A DNA stretch of 64,000 nucleotides from Rhodococcus sp. OK519 (GCF_003051005.1 NZ_QAOW01000002.1:248001-312000); one strand, 5' to 3'. Counted from the stretch's first letter, positions 7,156 to 16,544 are shown. A program made the numbers and translations. Notes: generated from the letters alone by a model not told the origin.

Positions 7156-8505
7156 TCACATCACCCGGCGCGCCTTCATGCCGTCGAAGATGGGGCCGAC
7201 CTTGACCACGTCGCCGAACGTGGGCGCATGGACCATCATGCCGTTGCCCATGTAGATGCCGACGTGTCCGGGACCGCCGGCCTTCCAGTTGCCGAACACC
7301 AGATCGCCGGGCTGCGCTGCGGCCATCGGGATCTCGGTGCCCACCGCCCACTGAGTCTCCGACGTTCGCGGCAGCGACACCTTGCCCCCGGAGGCGGCGA
7401 ACATGGCGTACGACGTCAGACCCGAGCAGTCGAAGCCGCCCATCGTGGGACCGGTGATGTTGCCGCCGCCCCACACATAGGGCAGGCCCAGGTACCGCAT
7501 CGCGAGTTGGACGATGGCGCCGCCGATGCCACTGGTAGGCAGGCTGATGTCGAGATTGAAGTTCGCGAACGGCGAGAGCAGTTGCTCGAACTGCGCCTCC
7601 GACGCACGGATCTTCTGAATGTACGGCCCGCTCTGGTCCGCCGCATCGTCCGCACCCGACGGCACTCCGCCGGCCTTGCGGACCGCGCGGGTGCCCGCGT
7701 TGAACGCGGCCAGCGCGAGGTCGAGGGTGTCGCCTTGGACCAGTCCCTCGGTCTTCCACGCCTCGACCTGGGCGTAGTTGTCGCACAGCATGTGTCCGGC
7801 GGCCATCACGGAGTCGGCCACCCCGAGGATGTCGGCGTTGCCGTCGCCGTCGGCGTCCTTGCCGTATTTGGCCCACTCGCTCGGCATGAACTTCGCGGGG
7901 CCTCGGCCGCCTGAGAGGGACACCGGCGCCGTGGGTCCGTACCGGAAATCGTTCTCTACCGAGAACAGCGCCGCGAGCGTGGGCGCCTTGACGCCGCCGC
8001 AGATTTCACCGGCCTGGCGCAGCCACGGGGCGAACACCGCGATGGAACCGACCTGCCCCAGAACGTTGCCGGGCGGAAGGATCGCCGGCAGTGTCGGCAG
8101 CGTCAGGCCACCGATCCCGGGCAGCGTGACCGTGGGAGCCGCGTCGGCGATGGCAACCGGAGCCGACACGACCGGCGCAGGTGCCGCCGGGGCAGCGACC
8201 ACGGGCGGGGCAGGTTCGGGCGCAGGAGGTTCCACAGCCGGAGCCGAAGCGGTCACGGGCGGCTTCGGAGCTTCGAGTGCGGGGATGACACGAACGAGAT
8301 CCGACGCCGCCTGCTGCCGCATCTCAGGCGGGAGCAGTGCGACGATGCTGTTGACCGGCTCGACCAACTGCGGCGCGGACTGCACTACGGCGGGTACTTG
8401 CGGCGCTTGGGGAGCCGGATCGGGTGTTGCCTTCGCGACCGCCGGGAAGGCGACACCTGTTACTGCTGCGACAGCCACGATGGCGGCTGCGGGCTCCCAT
8501 GTCAT
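7156..8505 (-). CDS. Secreted two-domain peptidoglycan hydrolase (transglycosylase-like + NlpC/P60)
   Basis: A 449-residue exported protein. An N-terminal signal or anchor (about residues 5-25, ending VAKA) is followed by a Pro/Ala-rich spacer (about 28-140). Next comes a lysozyme-like transglycosylase domain (about 175-300) with AALFSVENDF, where the Glu is the likely catalytic residue, and AFNAGT. The C-terminal NlpC/P60 domain (about 325-449) has the catalytic Cys in FDCSGL and His residues in GHVGIYMG and MVHAP. It should cut both glycan strands and peptide stems of the wall. An AGGAG site sits 6 nt before the ATG. In mycobacteria these two activities are usually separate proteins (RipA/RpfB). 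Confidence 0.88.
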   Translation of the reverse strand: MTWEPAAAIVAVAAVTGVAFPAVAKATPDPAPQAPQVPAVVQSAPQLVEPVNSIVALLPPEMRQQAASDLVRVIPALEAPKPPVTASAPAVEPPAPEPAPPVVAAPAAPAPVVSAPVAIADAAPTVTLPGIGGLTLPTLPAILPPGNVLGQVGSIAVFAPWLRQAGEICGGVKAPTLAALFSVENDFRYGPTAPVSLSGGRGPAKFMPSEWAKYGKDADGDGNADILGVADSVMAAGHMLCDNYAQVEAWKTEGLVQGDTLDLALAAFNAGTRAVRKAGGVPSGADDAADQSGPYIQKIRASEAQFEQLLSPFANFNLDISLPTSGIGGAIVQLAMRYLGLPYVWGGGNITGPTMGGFDCSGLTSYAMFAASGGKVSLPRTSETQWAVGTEIPMAAAQPGDLVFGNWKAGGPGHVGIYMGNGMMVHAPTFGDVVKVGPIFDGMKARRVM

Positions 8506-8596
8506 ACACCGCTCCTGGGGTCGTGCATCGCTTCCGAGGACTCACGGTAACGGGCAAACCGACTGTCGCGGGCGGGATTCGGGAAACCCTCCGCGT

Positions 8597-8650
8597 TTCG
8601 CGCACTTGTCGTCGACGGGTGTCGATCAGAAGCGACGACAAGTGCGCGAA
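8597..8650 (-). terminator. Perfect 18-bp inverted repeat downstream of metB
   Basis: TTCGCGCACTTGTCGTCG (8597-8614) pairs exactly with 8633-8650 around an 18-nt loop. It lies between the metB stop (8670) and the start of the wall-hydrolase gene, both on the minus strand. Confidence 0.75.
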
Positions 8651-8669
8651 TCGCGAGTTCAGAGGCGTG

Positions 8670-9824
8670 TCAGCCGAGCGCCTGCTCGACGTCGGCCAGG
8701 AGGTCGACGGCATCCTCGATACCGACCGACAGCCGGACCAGATCCTCCGGCACCTCGAGCGCGGAACCGGCGGTGGACGCGTGCGTCATCGCGCCGGGAT
8801 GCTCGATGAGCGACTCGACACCGCCGAGCGACTCGGCGAGCGTGAAGATCTGCGTGCGCGAGCAGAAGTCGAGCGCCGCCTGCTTGCCGCCCTTCAAACG
8901 CACCGAGATCATTCCGCCGAACCGGCGCATCTGCTTGGACGCCACCGCGTGGCCGGGATGCGACTCGAGACCCGGGTAGATGACGTGGGAGATCGCCGAG
9001 TGACCGGTGAGCAGGTCGACGATCTTCTCGGCGTTGTCGCTGTGCCGCTCCATCCGCAGCGCGAGCGTCTTGATGCCGCGCATCGTGAGGAAGGCGTCGA
9101 ACGGGCCGGGGACCGCACCGGCGCCGTTCTGCAGGAACGCGAACTTGGTGTCGAGTTCCTCGTCGTTCGTCACCAGCGCGCCGCCGACGACATCGGAGTG
9201 CCCACCGATGTACTTCGTGGTGGAGTGCAACGCGATGTCGGCACCCAACTGCAACGGCTGCTGCAGGTACGGCGATGCGAACGTGTTGTCCACCACCAGC
9301 TTCGCGCCCGCGGCCTGCGCCACCTCGGAGATCGCAGCGATGTCGCCGATGTTGAGCAGCGGGTTGGTGGGTGTCTCGACCCACACCAACTTCGTGTTCG
9401 GACGGATCGCAGCACGGACGGCGTCGACGTCGGACACCGCGGCCGGCGTGTACTCGATTCCCCACTGCGTGAAGACCTTGTCGATGAGCCGGAACGTTCC
9501 GCCGTAGGCGTCGTTCGGGATGACGAGGTGGTCACCGGGGCGCAGCAGCGACCGCAGGACGCAGTCCGTCGCCGCCATGCCCGAGCCGAAAGCCCGACCG
9601 AACGTGCCCGATTCGAGCGCTGCGAGGTTGGCCTCGAGCGGACGACGAGTCGGGTTGCCGGTGCGCGCGTACTCGAAGCCGCCACGCATTCCGCCGACAC
9701 CGTCCTGCGCGAACGTGGAGCTGGCGTAGATCGGCACGTTGACGGCGCCCGTCTGCGGGTCCGGCTCGTATCCGGCGTGGATGGCCCTGGTGGAGAAACC
9801 GCTGGAGAATCCCTGCTCACTCAT
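8670..9824 (-). CDS. metB: Cystathionine gamma-synthase (Cys/Met metabolism PLP enzyme)
   Basis: A 384-residue PLP enzyme of the trans-sulfuration family. The family consensus is clear: YARTGNPTR, GSGMAATD, and the PLP lysine K204 in STTKYIGGHSD. MetB joins an activated homoserine to cysteine to give cystathionine; actinobacterial members often also act as cystathionine gamma-lyase, so with Cbs upstream it may run reverse trans-sulfuration. I chose the ATG at 9824 (MSEQGFSSGF...), 25 nt after the cbs stop; the frame upstream overlaps cbs. It probably forms an operon with cbs. Confidence 0.92.
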   Translation of the reverse strand: MSEQGFSSGFSTRAIHAGYEPDPQTGAVNVPIYASSTFAQDGVGGMRGGFEYARTGNPTRRPLEANLAALESGTFGRAFGSGMAATDCVLRSLLRPGDHLVIPNDAYGGTFRLIDKVFTQWGIEYTPAAVSDVDAVRAAIRPNTKLVWVETPTNPLLNIGDIAAISEVAQAAGAKLVVDNTFASPYLQQPLQLGADIALHSTTKYIGGHSDVVGGALVTNDEELDTKFAFLQNGAGAVPGPFDAFLTMRGIKTLALRMERHSDNAEKIVDLLTGHSAISHVIYPGLESHPGHAVASKQMRRFGGMISVRLKGGKQAALDFCSRTQIFTLAESLGGVESLIEHPGAMTHASTAGSALEVPEDLVRLSVGIEDAVDLLADVEQALG

Positions 9825-9849
9825 AGCGACCAGCCTAGCGACTCGAAGA

Positions 9850-11232
9850 TCAGGCTCCCGCGCTGAGGAACCCGAGCAGGTCGTGCCGGGTGATGACACC
9901 GACGGGCTTACCGTCGTCGACCACCATGAGCGCGTCGGTGTCACCGAGTGCCTTGGTGGCCGCCGACACCGGCTCCTGCGCACCGATCATCGGGAACGGC
10001 TTGCTCATGTGCTTCTCGACGGGATCGGCCAGCGCGGCGCGTCCCTCGAAGACCGCGCTGAGCAGATCCCGCTCGGACACGCTGCCCGCGACCTCGCCGG
10101 CCATGACCGGCGGTTCCGCACCGACGACGGGCATCTGGGAGACGCCGTACTCGCGCAGGATCTCGATCGCGTCGCGCAGCGTCTCGGACGGATGGGTGTG
10201 CACCAGGTCCGGCAGTTCGCCGGACTTGCCGCGCAGCACATCGCCCACGGTCCGCTCGCTGGTGTCGCCGTCGAGCGGGGTGCGCAGGAAGCCGTACGAC
10301 GCCATCCACTCGTCGTTGAAGATCTTCGACAGGTAGCCGCGGCCACCGTCGGGCAGCAGCACGACGACGACGGCGTCCGGATCGCGCTCGGCGACCCGCA
10401 GCGCCGCGACGACGGCCATGCCGCACGAACCGCCGACCAGCAGGCCCTCCTCGCGGGCGAGACGACGGGTCATCTCGAACGAGTCGGCGTCGGAGACCGC
10501 GATGATCTCGTCCGGCACGGTCGGGTCGTACGCGGAGGGCCAGAAGTCCTCACCGACGCCCTCCACGAGGTACGGCCGGCCGGTGCCTCCCGAGTAGACC
10601 GAGCCCTCGGGGTCGGCGCCGATGACCTTGACCTTGCCGCCCGAGATCTCCTTGAGATAGCGGCCGGTTCCTGTGATGGTGCCGCCCGTGCCGACACCGG
10701 CGACGAAGTGCGTCACCTTGCCCTCGGTGTCACGCCAGATCTCGGGACCGGTGGTCTCGTAGTGGCTGTCCGGGCCGCCCGGGTTCGCGTACTGGTTGGG
10801 CTTCCAGGCGCCTGAGATCTCCTTCACCAGACGGTCGGAGACGTTGTAGTAGCTGTCGGGGTGTTCGGGCGCGACCGCGGTGGGGCACACCACGACCTCG
10901 GCGCCGTACGCCCGCAGGACGTTGCGCTTGTCCTCGCTGACCTTGTCGGGGCAGACGAACACGCACTTGTAGCCGCGCTTCTGTGCGACCAGGGCCAGGC
11001 CGACGCCGGTGTTGCCGGATGTCGGCTCGACGATGGTGCCGCCCGGCTTCAGCTCGCCCGACGCCTCGGCGGCGTCGATCATCTTGACCGCGATGCGGTC
11101 CTTCGAGCTACCCCCCGGGTTGAGGTATTCGACCTTCGCCGCGACGAGGCCCGAATTCGCGCCGACGACCGAGGACAGCTTGACCAGAGGTGTGTTGCCG
11201 ATGAGATCGACGACGTGATCCGCGATGCGCAT
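9850..11232 (-). CDS. cbs: Cystathionine beta-synthase
   Basis: Cbs condenses serine with homocysteine to make cystathionine, feeding cysteine and so mycothiol and ergothioneine. The 460-residue protein has the fold-type II PLP domain (about residues 1-320), with K44 in the motif NPGGSSKDR, TSGNTGVGLA as substrate-binding loop and GTGGT as phosphate loop. Two C-terminal CBS repeats (about 335-460) are the usual regulatory module. The start is MRIADHVVDLIGNTPL at 11232; a GGGGG stretch precedes it. First gene of the cbs-metB pair; the mycobacterial equivalents are Rv1077 and Rv1079. Confidence 0.93.
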   Translation of the reverse strand: MRIADHVVDLIGNTPLVKLSSVVGANSGLVAAKVEYLNPGGSSKDRIAVKMIDAAEASGELKPGGTIVEPTSGNTGVGLALVAQKRGYKCVFVCPDKVSEDKRNVLRAYGAEVVVCPTAVAPEHPDSYYNVSDRLVKEISGAWKPNQYANPGGPDSHYETTGPEIWRDTEGKVTHFVAGVGTGGTITGTGRYLKEISGGKVKVIGADPEGSVYSGGTGRPYLVEGVGEDFWPSAYDPTVPDEIIAVSDADSFEMTRRLAREEGLLVGGSCGMAVVAALRVAERDPDAVVVVLLPDGGRGYLSKIFNDEWMASYGFLRTPLDGDTSERTVGDVLRGKSGELPDLVHTHPSETLRDAIEILREYGVSQMPVVGAEPPVMAGEVAGSVSERDLLSAVFEGRAALADPVEKHMSKPFPMIGAQEPVSAATKALGDTDALMVVDDGKPVGVITRHDLLGFLSAGA

Positions 11233-11363
11233 GCCCCCATGCTTCCAGATCCGATTCGGACAGGTGTCGCGAAGGGGCATCACCAGCGTCGACGGTTCCC
11301 CGGACCGGCCCACCCGGGCCACGCACGGCGACTAGATTCGGGGGTCCTACGCACTCTCGGAGG

Positions 11364-12350
11364 ATGAGTCCGATGGACCGGTGGCGGACGGCCGCGAAGG
11401 CAGGGACGGCGGCCCTGCTGGCGGGCTCGGGTGCGGGCACCGCCTCCTGGGCCGCCTACACGTATCTGGTGTGGCAGGCCGGCGTCGCGCGCGGTCAGAT
11501 CGTCCGGACCGGGCGGTGGCCCCCGGAGGCCGACGGCGTCTACACGGCCGGGTGCGCGCAATCCGAACGATGGCGCCGCGGCGTCGACGTCGACCTGCAC
11601 CTGATGCTCTTCGGCGACTCGACGGCAGCCGGGATGGGCTGCACCGTCGCCGACGAGGTTCCCGGGGTGCTGCTGGCGCGCAGCCTTGCCGAACGCACCG
11701 GTGGTCGGATCCGACTGAGCACCAAGGCGATCCCGGGGGCCACATCACGCGGGCTCACCGGCCAGGTCGACGCGACGCTCGTCGCGGGCCCCGCGCCCGA
11801 TGCGGCCGTGATCATGGTCGGCGCCAACGACGTCACCTCCGGGATGTCGCTGCACGGATCAGCCCGTCGGCTCGGCAGTGCAGTGGCGCGACTCCGGGAC
11901 GCAGGCTCCGTCGTGGTGGTCGGCACGTGCCCCGATCTGGGCGTCATCACCGCGATCCCGCAACCCCTGCGCGCGATCGCGCACGGCTGGGGAGTCCAGT
12001 TGGCCCGGTTGCAGACGGCAGCCGCACGGACCGCCGGTGGCCACCCTGTTCCCCTCGGCCGGATCCTCGCGTCGTGCTTCCTCGAGGACCCCGCGACAAT
12101 GCTGTCCGACGACCGATACCACCCGTCCGCGGCGGGCTATCGTCTCGTCGCCGATCGCCTCGGTCCGGCCCTGATGCGGGCTCTCGCTGAGTGGGACGGA
12201 CATTCGTCACCGGGGCGCCCCGAACCCGTTCCAGAAATCGCCCCGTCGTACCAGGTGGCGGGCACAACATCCCTGGAAAACATGCTTCGAGTCCACCTGC
12301 ACGTGCCCTTCGGGAGACGGCGAGGTGGTGATACAGCCCCGGCAACGTAA
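11364..12350 (+). CDS. SGNH/GDSL-type esterase, Rv1075c family
   Basis: A 328-residue envelope-associated hydrolase. A hydrophobic stretch near the N-terminus (about residues 12-35) is a signal or membrane anchor. Block I is LFGDSTAAG with nucleophile Ser86; block III is MVGANDV; block V is DRYHPSAAGY with the Asp-x-x-His pair. The mycobacterial homologue is a GDSL-like esterase with a preference for short acyl esters. CGGAGG immediately precedes the ATG. It is divergent from cbs and upstream of the thiolase gene. The natural substrate is unknown. Confidence 0.85.
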   Translation: MSPMDRWRTAAKAGTAALLAGSGAGTASWAAYTYLVWQAGVARGQIVRTGRWPPEADGVYTAGCAQSERWRRGVDVDLHLMLFGDSTAAGMGCTVADEVPGVLLARSLAERTGGRIRLSTKAIPGATSRGLTGQVDATLVAGPAPDAAVIMVGANDVTSGMSLHGSARRLGSAVARLRDAGSVVVVGTCPDLGVITAIPQPLRAIAHGWGVQLARLQTAAARTAGGHPVPLGRILASCFLEDPATMLSDDRYHPSAAGYRLVADRLGPALMRALAEWDGHSSPGRPEPVPEIAPSYQVAGTTSLENMLRVHLHVPFGRRRGGDTAPAT

Positions 12351-12388
12351 GTTCAAGGGCGAAGAGACCACCGTACGAAGGAGTTTCC

Positions 12389-13606
12389 ATGCCCGAGGCA
12401 GTCATTGTCTCCGTTGCCCGCTCGCCCATCGGCCGCGCCGTGAAGGGCTCGCTGGCCAGCATGCGCCCGGACGATCTGGCAGCTCAGATGGTTGCCGCGG
12501 CGATCGCCAAGGTCCCCGAGCTCGATCCCGCCGAGATCGACGACCTGATGCTGGGCTGCGGTCTGCCCGGCGGCAAGGCCGGTTTCAACATGGGTCGCAT
12601 CGTCGCCATCAAGCTCGGCTACGACACCCTCCCCGGCACCACCATCACCCGGTACTGCTCGTCGTCGCTGCAGACCACCCGTATGGCGCTGCACGCGATC
12701 AAGGCCGGCGAGGGTGACGTGTTCATCTCCGCCGGTGTCGAGTCGGTGTCCAGCTTCGCGGCCGGAAACTCGGATTCGCTGCCCGACACGAAGAACCCGT
12801 TCTTCGCCGAGGCCATGGAGCGTTCCGCTGTCGCCGCGCAGGGTGGCGTCCAGTGGAGCGACCCGCGCGAGAACGGCATCGTCCCGGACGCGTACATCTC
12901 CATGGGCCAGACCGCCGAGAACGTCGCTCAGCTGACCGGCATCACCCGCGAGGACCAGGACCACTGGGGCGTCCGCTCGCAGAACCGCGCGGAGGAGGCC
13001 ATCAAGGCCGGCTTCTTCGAGCGCGAGATCACCCCCGTCACCCTGGCCGACGGCACCGTCGTCAGCACCGACGACGGCCCGCGCGCCGGCGTCACCTACG
13101 AGGCAGTCAGCCAGCTCAAGCCGGTCTTCCGCCCGGACGGCACCATCAATGCCGGCAACTGCTGCCCGCTGAACGACGGTGCTGCTGCTCTGGTCATCAT
13201 GAGCGACACGAAGGCCAAGGAGCTGGGCCTGACCCCGCTGGCCCGCGTCGTCTCGACCGCTGTCACCGGCCTGTCCCCCGAGATCATGGGCCTGGGCCCG
13301 ATCGAGGCCACCAAGAAGGCTCTCGCGCTCGCCGGCAAGTCGATCAGCGACATCGACCTGTTCGAGATCAACGAGGCCTTCGCGGTGCAGGTGCTGGGCT
13401 CGGCCCGCGCCCTGAACATCGACGAGGACAAGCTGAACGTCTCCGGTGGCTCCATCGCCATCGGCCACCCGTTCGGTATGACCGGCGCCCGCATCACCGC
13501 GACGCTGCTCAACAACCTGCAGACGCAGGACAAGCAGTTCGGCGTCGAGACCATGTGTGTCGGCGGCGGCCAGGGCATGGCAATGGTGCTCGAGCGCCTG
13601 AGCTAG
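12389..13606 (+). CDS. Acetyl-CoA acetyltransferase (thiolase)
   Basis: A 405-residue thiolase. Catalytic Cys90 lies in TRYCSSSLQ, NEAFAV supplies the Asn-Glu-Ala-Phe loop, GHPFGMTGAR holds the active-site His, and the second cysteine C390 is in CVGGGQG. It either cleaves 3-ketoacyl-CoA in beta-oxidation or condenses acetyl-CoA; the family (mycobacterial FadA3 by synteny) is usually degradative. The AAGGAG site is well placed. A strong hairpin follows, so it is transcribed alone or with the SGNH gene. Confidence 0.92.
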   Translation: MPEAVIVSVARSPIGRAVKGSLASMRPDDLAAQMVAAAIAKVPELDPAEIDDLMLGCGLPGGKAGFNMGRIVAIKLGYDTLPGTTITRYCSSSLQTTRMALHAIKAGEGDVFISAGVESVSSFAAGNSDSLPDTKNPFFAEAMERSAVAAQGGVQWSDPRENGIVPDAYISMGQTAENVAQLTGITREDQDHWGVRSQNRAEEAIKAGFFEREITPVTLADGTVVSTDDGPRAGVTYEAVSQLKPVFRPDGTINAGNCCPLNDGAAALVIMSDTKAKELGLTPLARVVSTAVTGLSPEIMGLGPIEATKKALALAGKSISDIDLFEINEAFAVQVLGSARALNIDEDKLNVSGGSIAIGHPFGMTGARITATLLNNLQTQDKQFGVETMCVGGGQGMAMVLERLS

Positions 13607-13623
13607 TCCTTCGCTGAAACCGC

Positions 13624-13678
13624 GAACGGGCGGTTACTGCGCACGGCCCTCGGCCGTTGCCGCAGTAACCGCCCGTTC
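13624..13678 (+). terminator. Long compound hairpin after the thiolase gene
   Basis: Perfect 18-bp outer stem (GAACGGGCGGTTACTGCG, 13624-13641, with 13661-13678). A second stem ACGGCC/GGCCGT (13643-13648 with 13652-13657) lies in the loop. Confidence 0.9.
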
Positions 13679-13717
13679 TGCGCTTCCAGGGTGTCCGCGG
13701 TGTCCGTGGGGTACGCA

Positions 13718-13753
13718 AACGGGCGGCCGCCGCTTTCGCGACGACCGCCCGTT
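13718..13753 (-). terminator. Hairpin downstream of the Bax-inhibitor gene
   Basis: AACGGGCGG (13718-13726) pairs with CCGCCCGTT (13745-13753). The arm repeats that of the neighbouring convergent terminator at 13624-13678. Confidence 0.6.
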
Positions 13754-13770
13754 CGTGTGGCGTGGTGAGA

Positions 13771-14616
13771 CTAGTCGTTGTTGAAGTAGCTCAGCAGGCG
13801 CAGGATCTCGACGTACAGCCACACCAGGGTGACGGTGAGACCCAGAGCAACGCCCCACGCGGCCTTCTCCGGTGCCTGCGCGCGGATCAGCTGGTCGGCG
13901 GCGTCGAAGTCCAACAGGAAGCTGAACGCGGCGAGCGCGATGCAGACCAGGCTGAAGATGATCGCGACCGTGCCGCCGTCGCGCAGGCCGAAGCCGCCGT
14001 CGGTGAAGAAGCTGGCGATCAGATTGCCGACCATCAGCACCAGGACGCCGATGAGGCCGCCGATGATCATGCGGGTCAGGCGCGGGGTGACGCGGATGGC
14101 GCCGGTCTTGTAGACGACCAGCATGCCGAAGAACACGCCGAACGTGCCGAGGACGGCCTGGCCGATCAGGGCCGAGCCCCCGACGCCACCGAACTCGACG
14201 TTGGTGAACATGAACGACAGCGCGCCGAGGAACACACCCTCACACGCCGCGTACGCGAGCACGATCGCCGGGTTGTCCATCTTGCGACCGAACGAGGCCA
14301 CCATCACCAGCACGAAGCCGATGAGGCCGCCGCCGATGACGAACGGGGCCGCGAGGTCGTTGTTCCCGTCGACGAGGAAGTAGGAGATGATCGCGGCCAC
14401 GGAGAGCACACCGAGCGTGATCGCGGTCTTGGTGACGACGTCGTCGATCGTCATCGCGCGCTGAGTGGTCTGCTGGTACTGCTCGGGGGCGCCGTACTGC
14501 TGGCCGTACTCCTGCGCGACCTGCGCGCCGCCGGCCTGCGCGGATCCGAACGTGGCGTAGCCCGTGCCCTCCTGCTTGGGCAGGTTCTTGAACACCGGGT
14601 TGCTGGTGGTGCGCAC
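13771..14616 (-). CDS. Bax inhibitor-1/YccA family membrane protein
   Basis: A 281-residue integral membrane protein with a cytosolic Gln/Gly-rich N-terminus (about residues 1-55) and seven hydrophobic segments, ending in the short polar tail YFNND. The family (BI-1/TMBIM, bacterial YccA/YetJ; Rv1072 by synteny) includes pH-sensitive calcium-leak channels, but the actinobacterial role is not established. I chose the GTG at 14616 (first residues MRTTSNPVFKNL): GAGAAGG is 10 nt upstream of it but almost touches the alternative ATG at 14625. Confidence 0.85.
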   Translation of the reverse strand: MRTTSNPVFKNLPKQEGTGYATFGSAQAGGAQVAQEYGQQYGAPEQYQQTTQRAMTIDDVVTKTAITLGVLSVAAIISYFLVDGNNDLAAPFVIGGGLIGFVLVMVASFGRKMDNPAIVLAYAACEGVFLGALSFMFTNVEFGGVGGSALIGQAVLGTFGVFFGMLVVYKTGAIRVTPRLTRMIIGGLIGVLVLMVGNLIASFFTDGGFGLRDGGTVAIIFSLVCIALAAFSFLLDFDAADQLIRAQAPEKAAWGVALGLTVTLVWLYVEILRLLSYFNND

Positions 14617-14859
14617 CGTGAACATCCCTTCTCGTGGTCGTGTCTCGAGCCCGTCGGGCCCGAGTCGGCCGGGGTCGACCGGCGTCGTTGTCCGTAGAAC
14701 GCACCGCAGGGGCAGGAAAGTTCCCACACCACGAAGATGACTTGGACAATTCGGACTCTACCGGGCGCCCGCAAGCGCCTGCCATTCGAGCGCCTGCCCA
14801 ACGGTATCGCTGTCGGCCGCAATCCAGCGCGAAATGACGATCCGGAACACAATGAAGTC

Positions 14860-15207
14860 ATGGGCATCGAAGAAGGACCAGACGACACATTGGACGTCAG
14901 CGAGAGCCTCGATTCCGACGAGGTCCGCAACGCAGACGGCGACGACGTGGTGGATCCGCCGGACCACTGGAGCGAGGCCAATCGATTCGGGACCACCCTC
15001 CGTGAGGCCGAAGAGGGTGAGAGCCTCGACCAGCGCCTGGCCGAGGAGGAACCGGATGTGCCGCCGTCGGGCGAGCAACGCGAGAACAGCGAGGACGACG
15101 ACGAACTCCAGGGCGCCGAGATCATCGACGGCGTGATCGTGGAGGACGTCGGCCTGCACCGCGGCCAGGTCGACGGCGACGCGGCCGGCGGCGGGCCGAT
15201 CGAGTAG
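14860..15207 (+). CDS. DUF5709 acidic protein
   Basis: A 115-residue, very acidic, probably soluble protein. The core GTTLREAEEGESLDQRLAEE and the preceding PPDHWSEANRFG match the DUF5709 family, found in many actinobacteria without known function. I chose the ATG at 14860 (MGIEEGPDD); no strong ribosome-binding site is visible and the frame is open upstream. It is divergent from the Bax-inhibitor gene and ends 3 bp before the convergent methyltransferase gene. Confidence 0.7.
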   Translation: MGIEEGPDDTLDVSESLDSDEVRNADGDDVVDPPDHWSEANRFGTTLREAEEGESLDQRLAEEEPDVPPSGEQRENSEDDDELQGAEIIDGVIVEDVGLHRGQVDGDAAGGGPIE

Positions 15208-15210
15208 CGG

Positions 15211-16347
15211 CTACGCCGAGCGCACCGACCGTGTGACGCTGAATTTCGGATTGCGTCCGACCACCTCGGTGCGCCCCACCGTGCGGGCCAGCACACTCTT
15301 GTATTCGAGGTGCGAGTTGAACACTGTCCACATCTCGCCGCCGGGACGCAGGACGCGCCCGGCCTCGGCGAACATCTTGTCGGCCACGCCGGTGTGAACC
15401 GCGGCGCCCACATGGAAGGGCGGATTGCAGACGATCAGGTCGACGCTCGCGTCCGGAATAGATGCCATCGCGTCGTCGCGCAGTCCCCGAATCCGATCGC
15501 CGACGCCTGCAGCACGGGCGGTTGCCTCCGCGGAGGCAACCGCCGCCGCCGACTGGTCGGTGGCGACAACCTCGATTCCGGGACGCGCTGATGCGAGGGC
15601 GACGGCCAGGATGCCGGTGCCGCATCCGAGGTCGACCGCGGATCGCGCCTCGGGCAGCGCGCGGGGCAGGAACTCGAGCAGGTACCGGGTGCCGATGTCG
15701 AGGCGGGTGCCGGCGAAGACGGCACCGTGCGCGAAGACATCGACGCCCAGCTCGTCGAGGTGGTCCGAAACCGGGAAGCGCGCAGCCGTCGAGATCTCTC
15801 GTGGTGTGTCGGCAATCAGCACCCGCGACTTCTGACGGCCGCGGCTGGCGCGCACGTCGACGAAGGACCGCCCCAGGACCTCGTTCATCGTCGGGGTGAT
15901 GTGCTTGTCGCGTCCACCGGCGAACACGACCACGCCGGGATCGGCGAACCGGGCGATCGCGTCGGCGATCTCGTCGAGTTCGTCGAGGCTGCGCGGTAGC
16001 TGCAGTAGGACGACGCGGGCGCCGGTCAGCAGTTCCTTCCCCAGCCCACACGACCGGTAGCTGGCCGCCAGCTCGAACGTCGCCGCGTTGTTCGCGAGCG
16101 CGCGCTCGCCGGTGAGCGGGTCCTGGTAGACCCGGATCCCGGTCACGCCGAACCGAACGGCAGTGCCCAGGGTGAGCGCCCCGTAGTGGTCGCCGATCAC
16201 GACGATCGAATCGCCCGGAGTCGAGCCCAGGGCGTCCGCCGCCTCGTCGAGGATCAGCCGGTCCGCCGCGTCGACGGCGAACAGGTTGGGAGCCTCGATG
16301 TCGGGGAATCGACGCATGAGGGTGAACAGGTTTTCGGCGGAGAGCAT
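15211..16347 (-). CDS. RsmC/RlmG-like class I SAM methyltransferase
   Basis: A 378-residue protein with two tandem Rossmann-like halves. The first (about residues 1-185) lacks SAM motifs, as in RsmC/RlmG. The second has the SAM loop DLGCGTGILAVAL and the catalytic NPPFH motif used by N2-guanine RNA methyltransferases. It is therefore likely to modify guanine in 16S or 23S rRNA; which position cannot be told. I chose the ATG at 16347 (MLSAENLFTLMRRFP); the longer frame runs over the SDR gene start. Confidence 0.82.
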   Translation of the reverse strand: MLSAENLFTLMRRFPDIEAPNLFAVDAADRLILDEAADALGSTPGDSIVVIGDHYGALTLGTAVRFGVTGIRVYQDPLTGERALANNAATFELAASYRSCGLGKELLTGARVVLLQLPRSLDELDEIADAIARFADPGVVVFAGGRDKHITPTMNEVLGRSFVDVRASRGRQKSRVLIADTPREISTAARFPVSDHLDELGVDVFAHGAVFAGTRLDIGTRYLLEFLPRALPEARSAVDLGCGTGILAVALASARPGIEVVATDQSAAAVASAEATARAAGVGDRIRGLRDDAMASIPDASVDLIVCNPPFHVGAAVHTGVADKMFAEAGRVLRPGGEMWTVFNSHLEYKSVLARTVGRTEVVGRNPKFSVTRSVRSA

Positions 16348-16544
16348 GACCACAAGTGTCCTCGACCCTCCGCGACCGGACGCGTTCGGCCTCAGTGTCC
16401 ACTCCTGGTCCGCTTCTTGCCGAGTTGTGCGGGATTCCGCGTATGCCGGACGAAAGTGGGCATCGCCGACATCGGGTGGAGTGAGGAGTCGGTCGGGCGG
16501 ACACTGGATTCCGGGTGACACAACTCCGGATCGAAGGGACCACC

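Noticed and set aside
8506-8669. c-di-AMP (ydaO) riboswitch upstream of the wall-hydrolase gene
   Set aside because: Such riboswitches precede some actinobacterial wall-hydrolase genes, but only 164 bp are available, much of it used by the metB terminator, and no conserved core was recognised.
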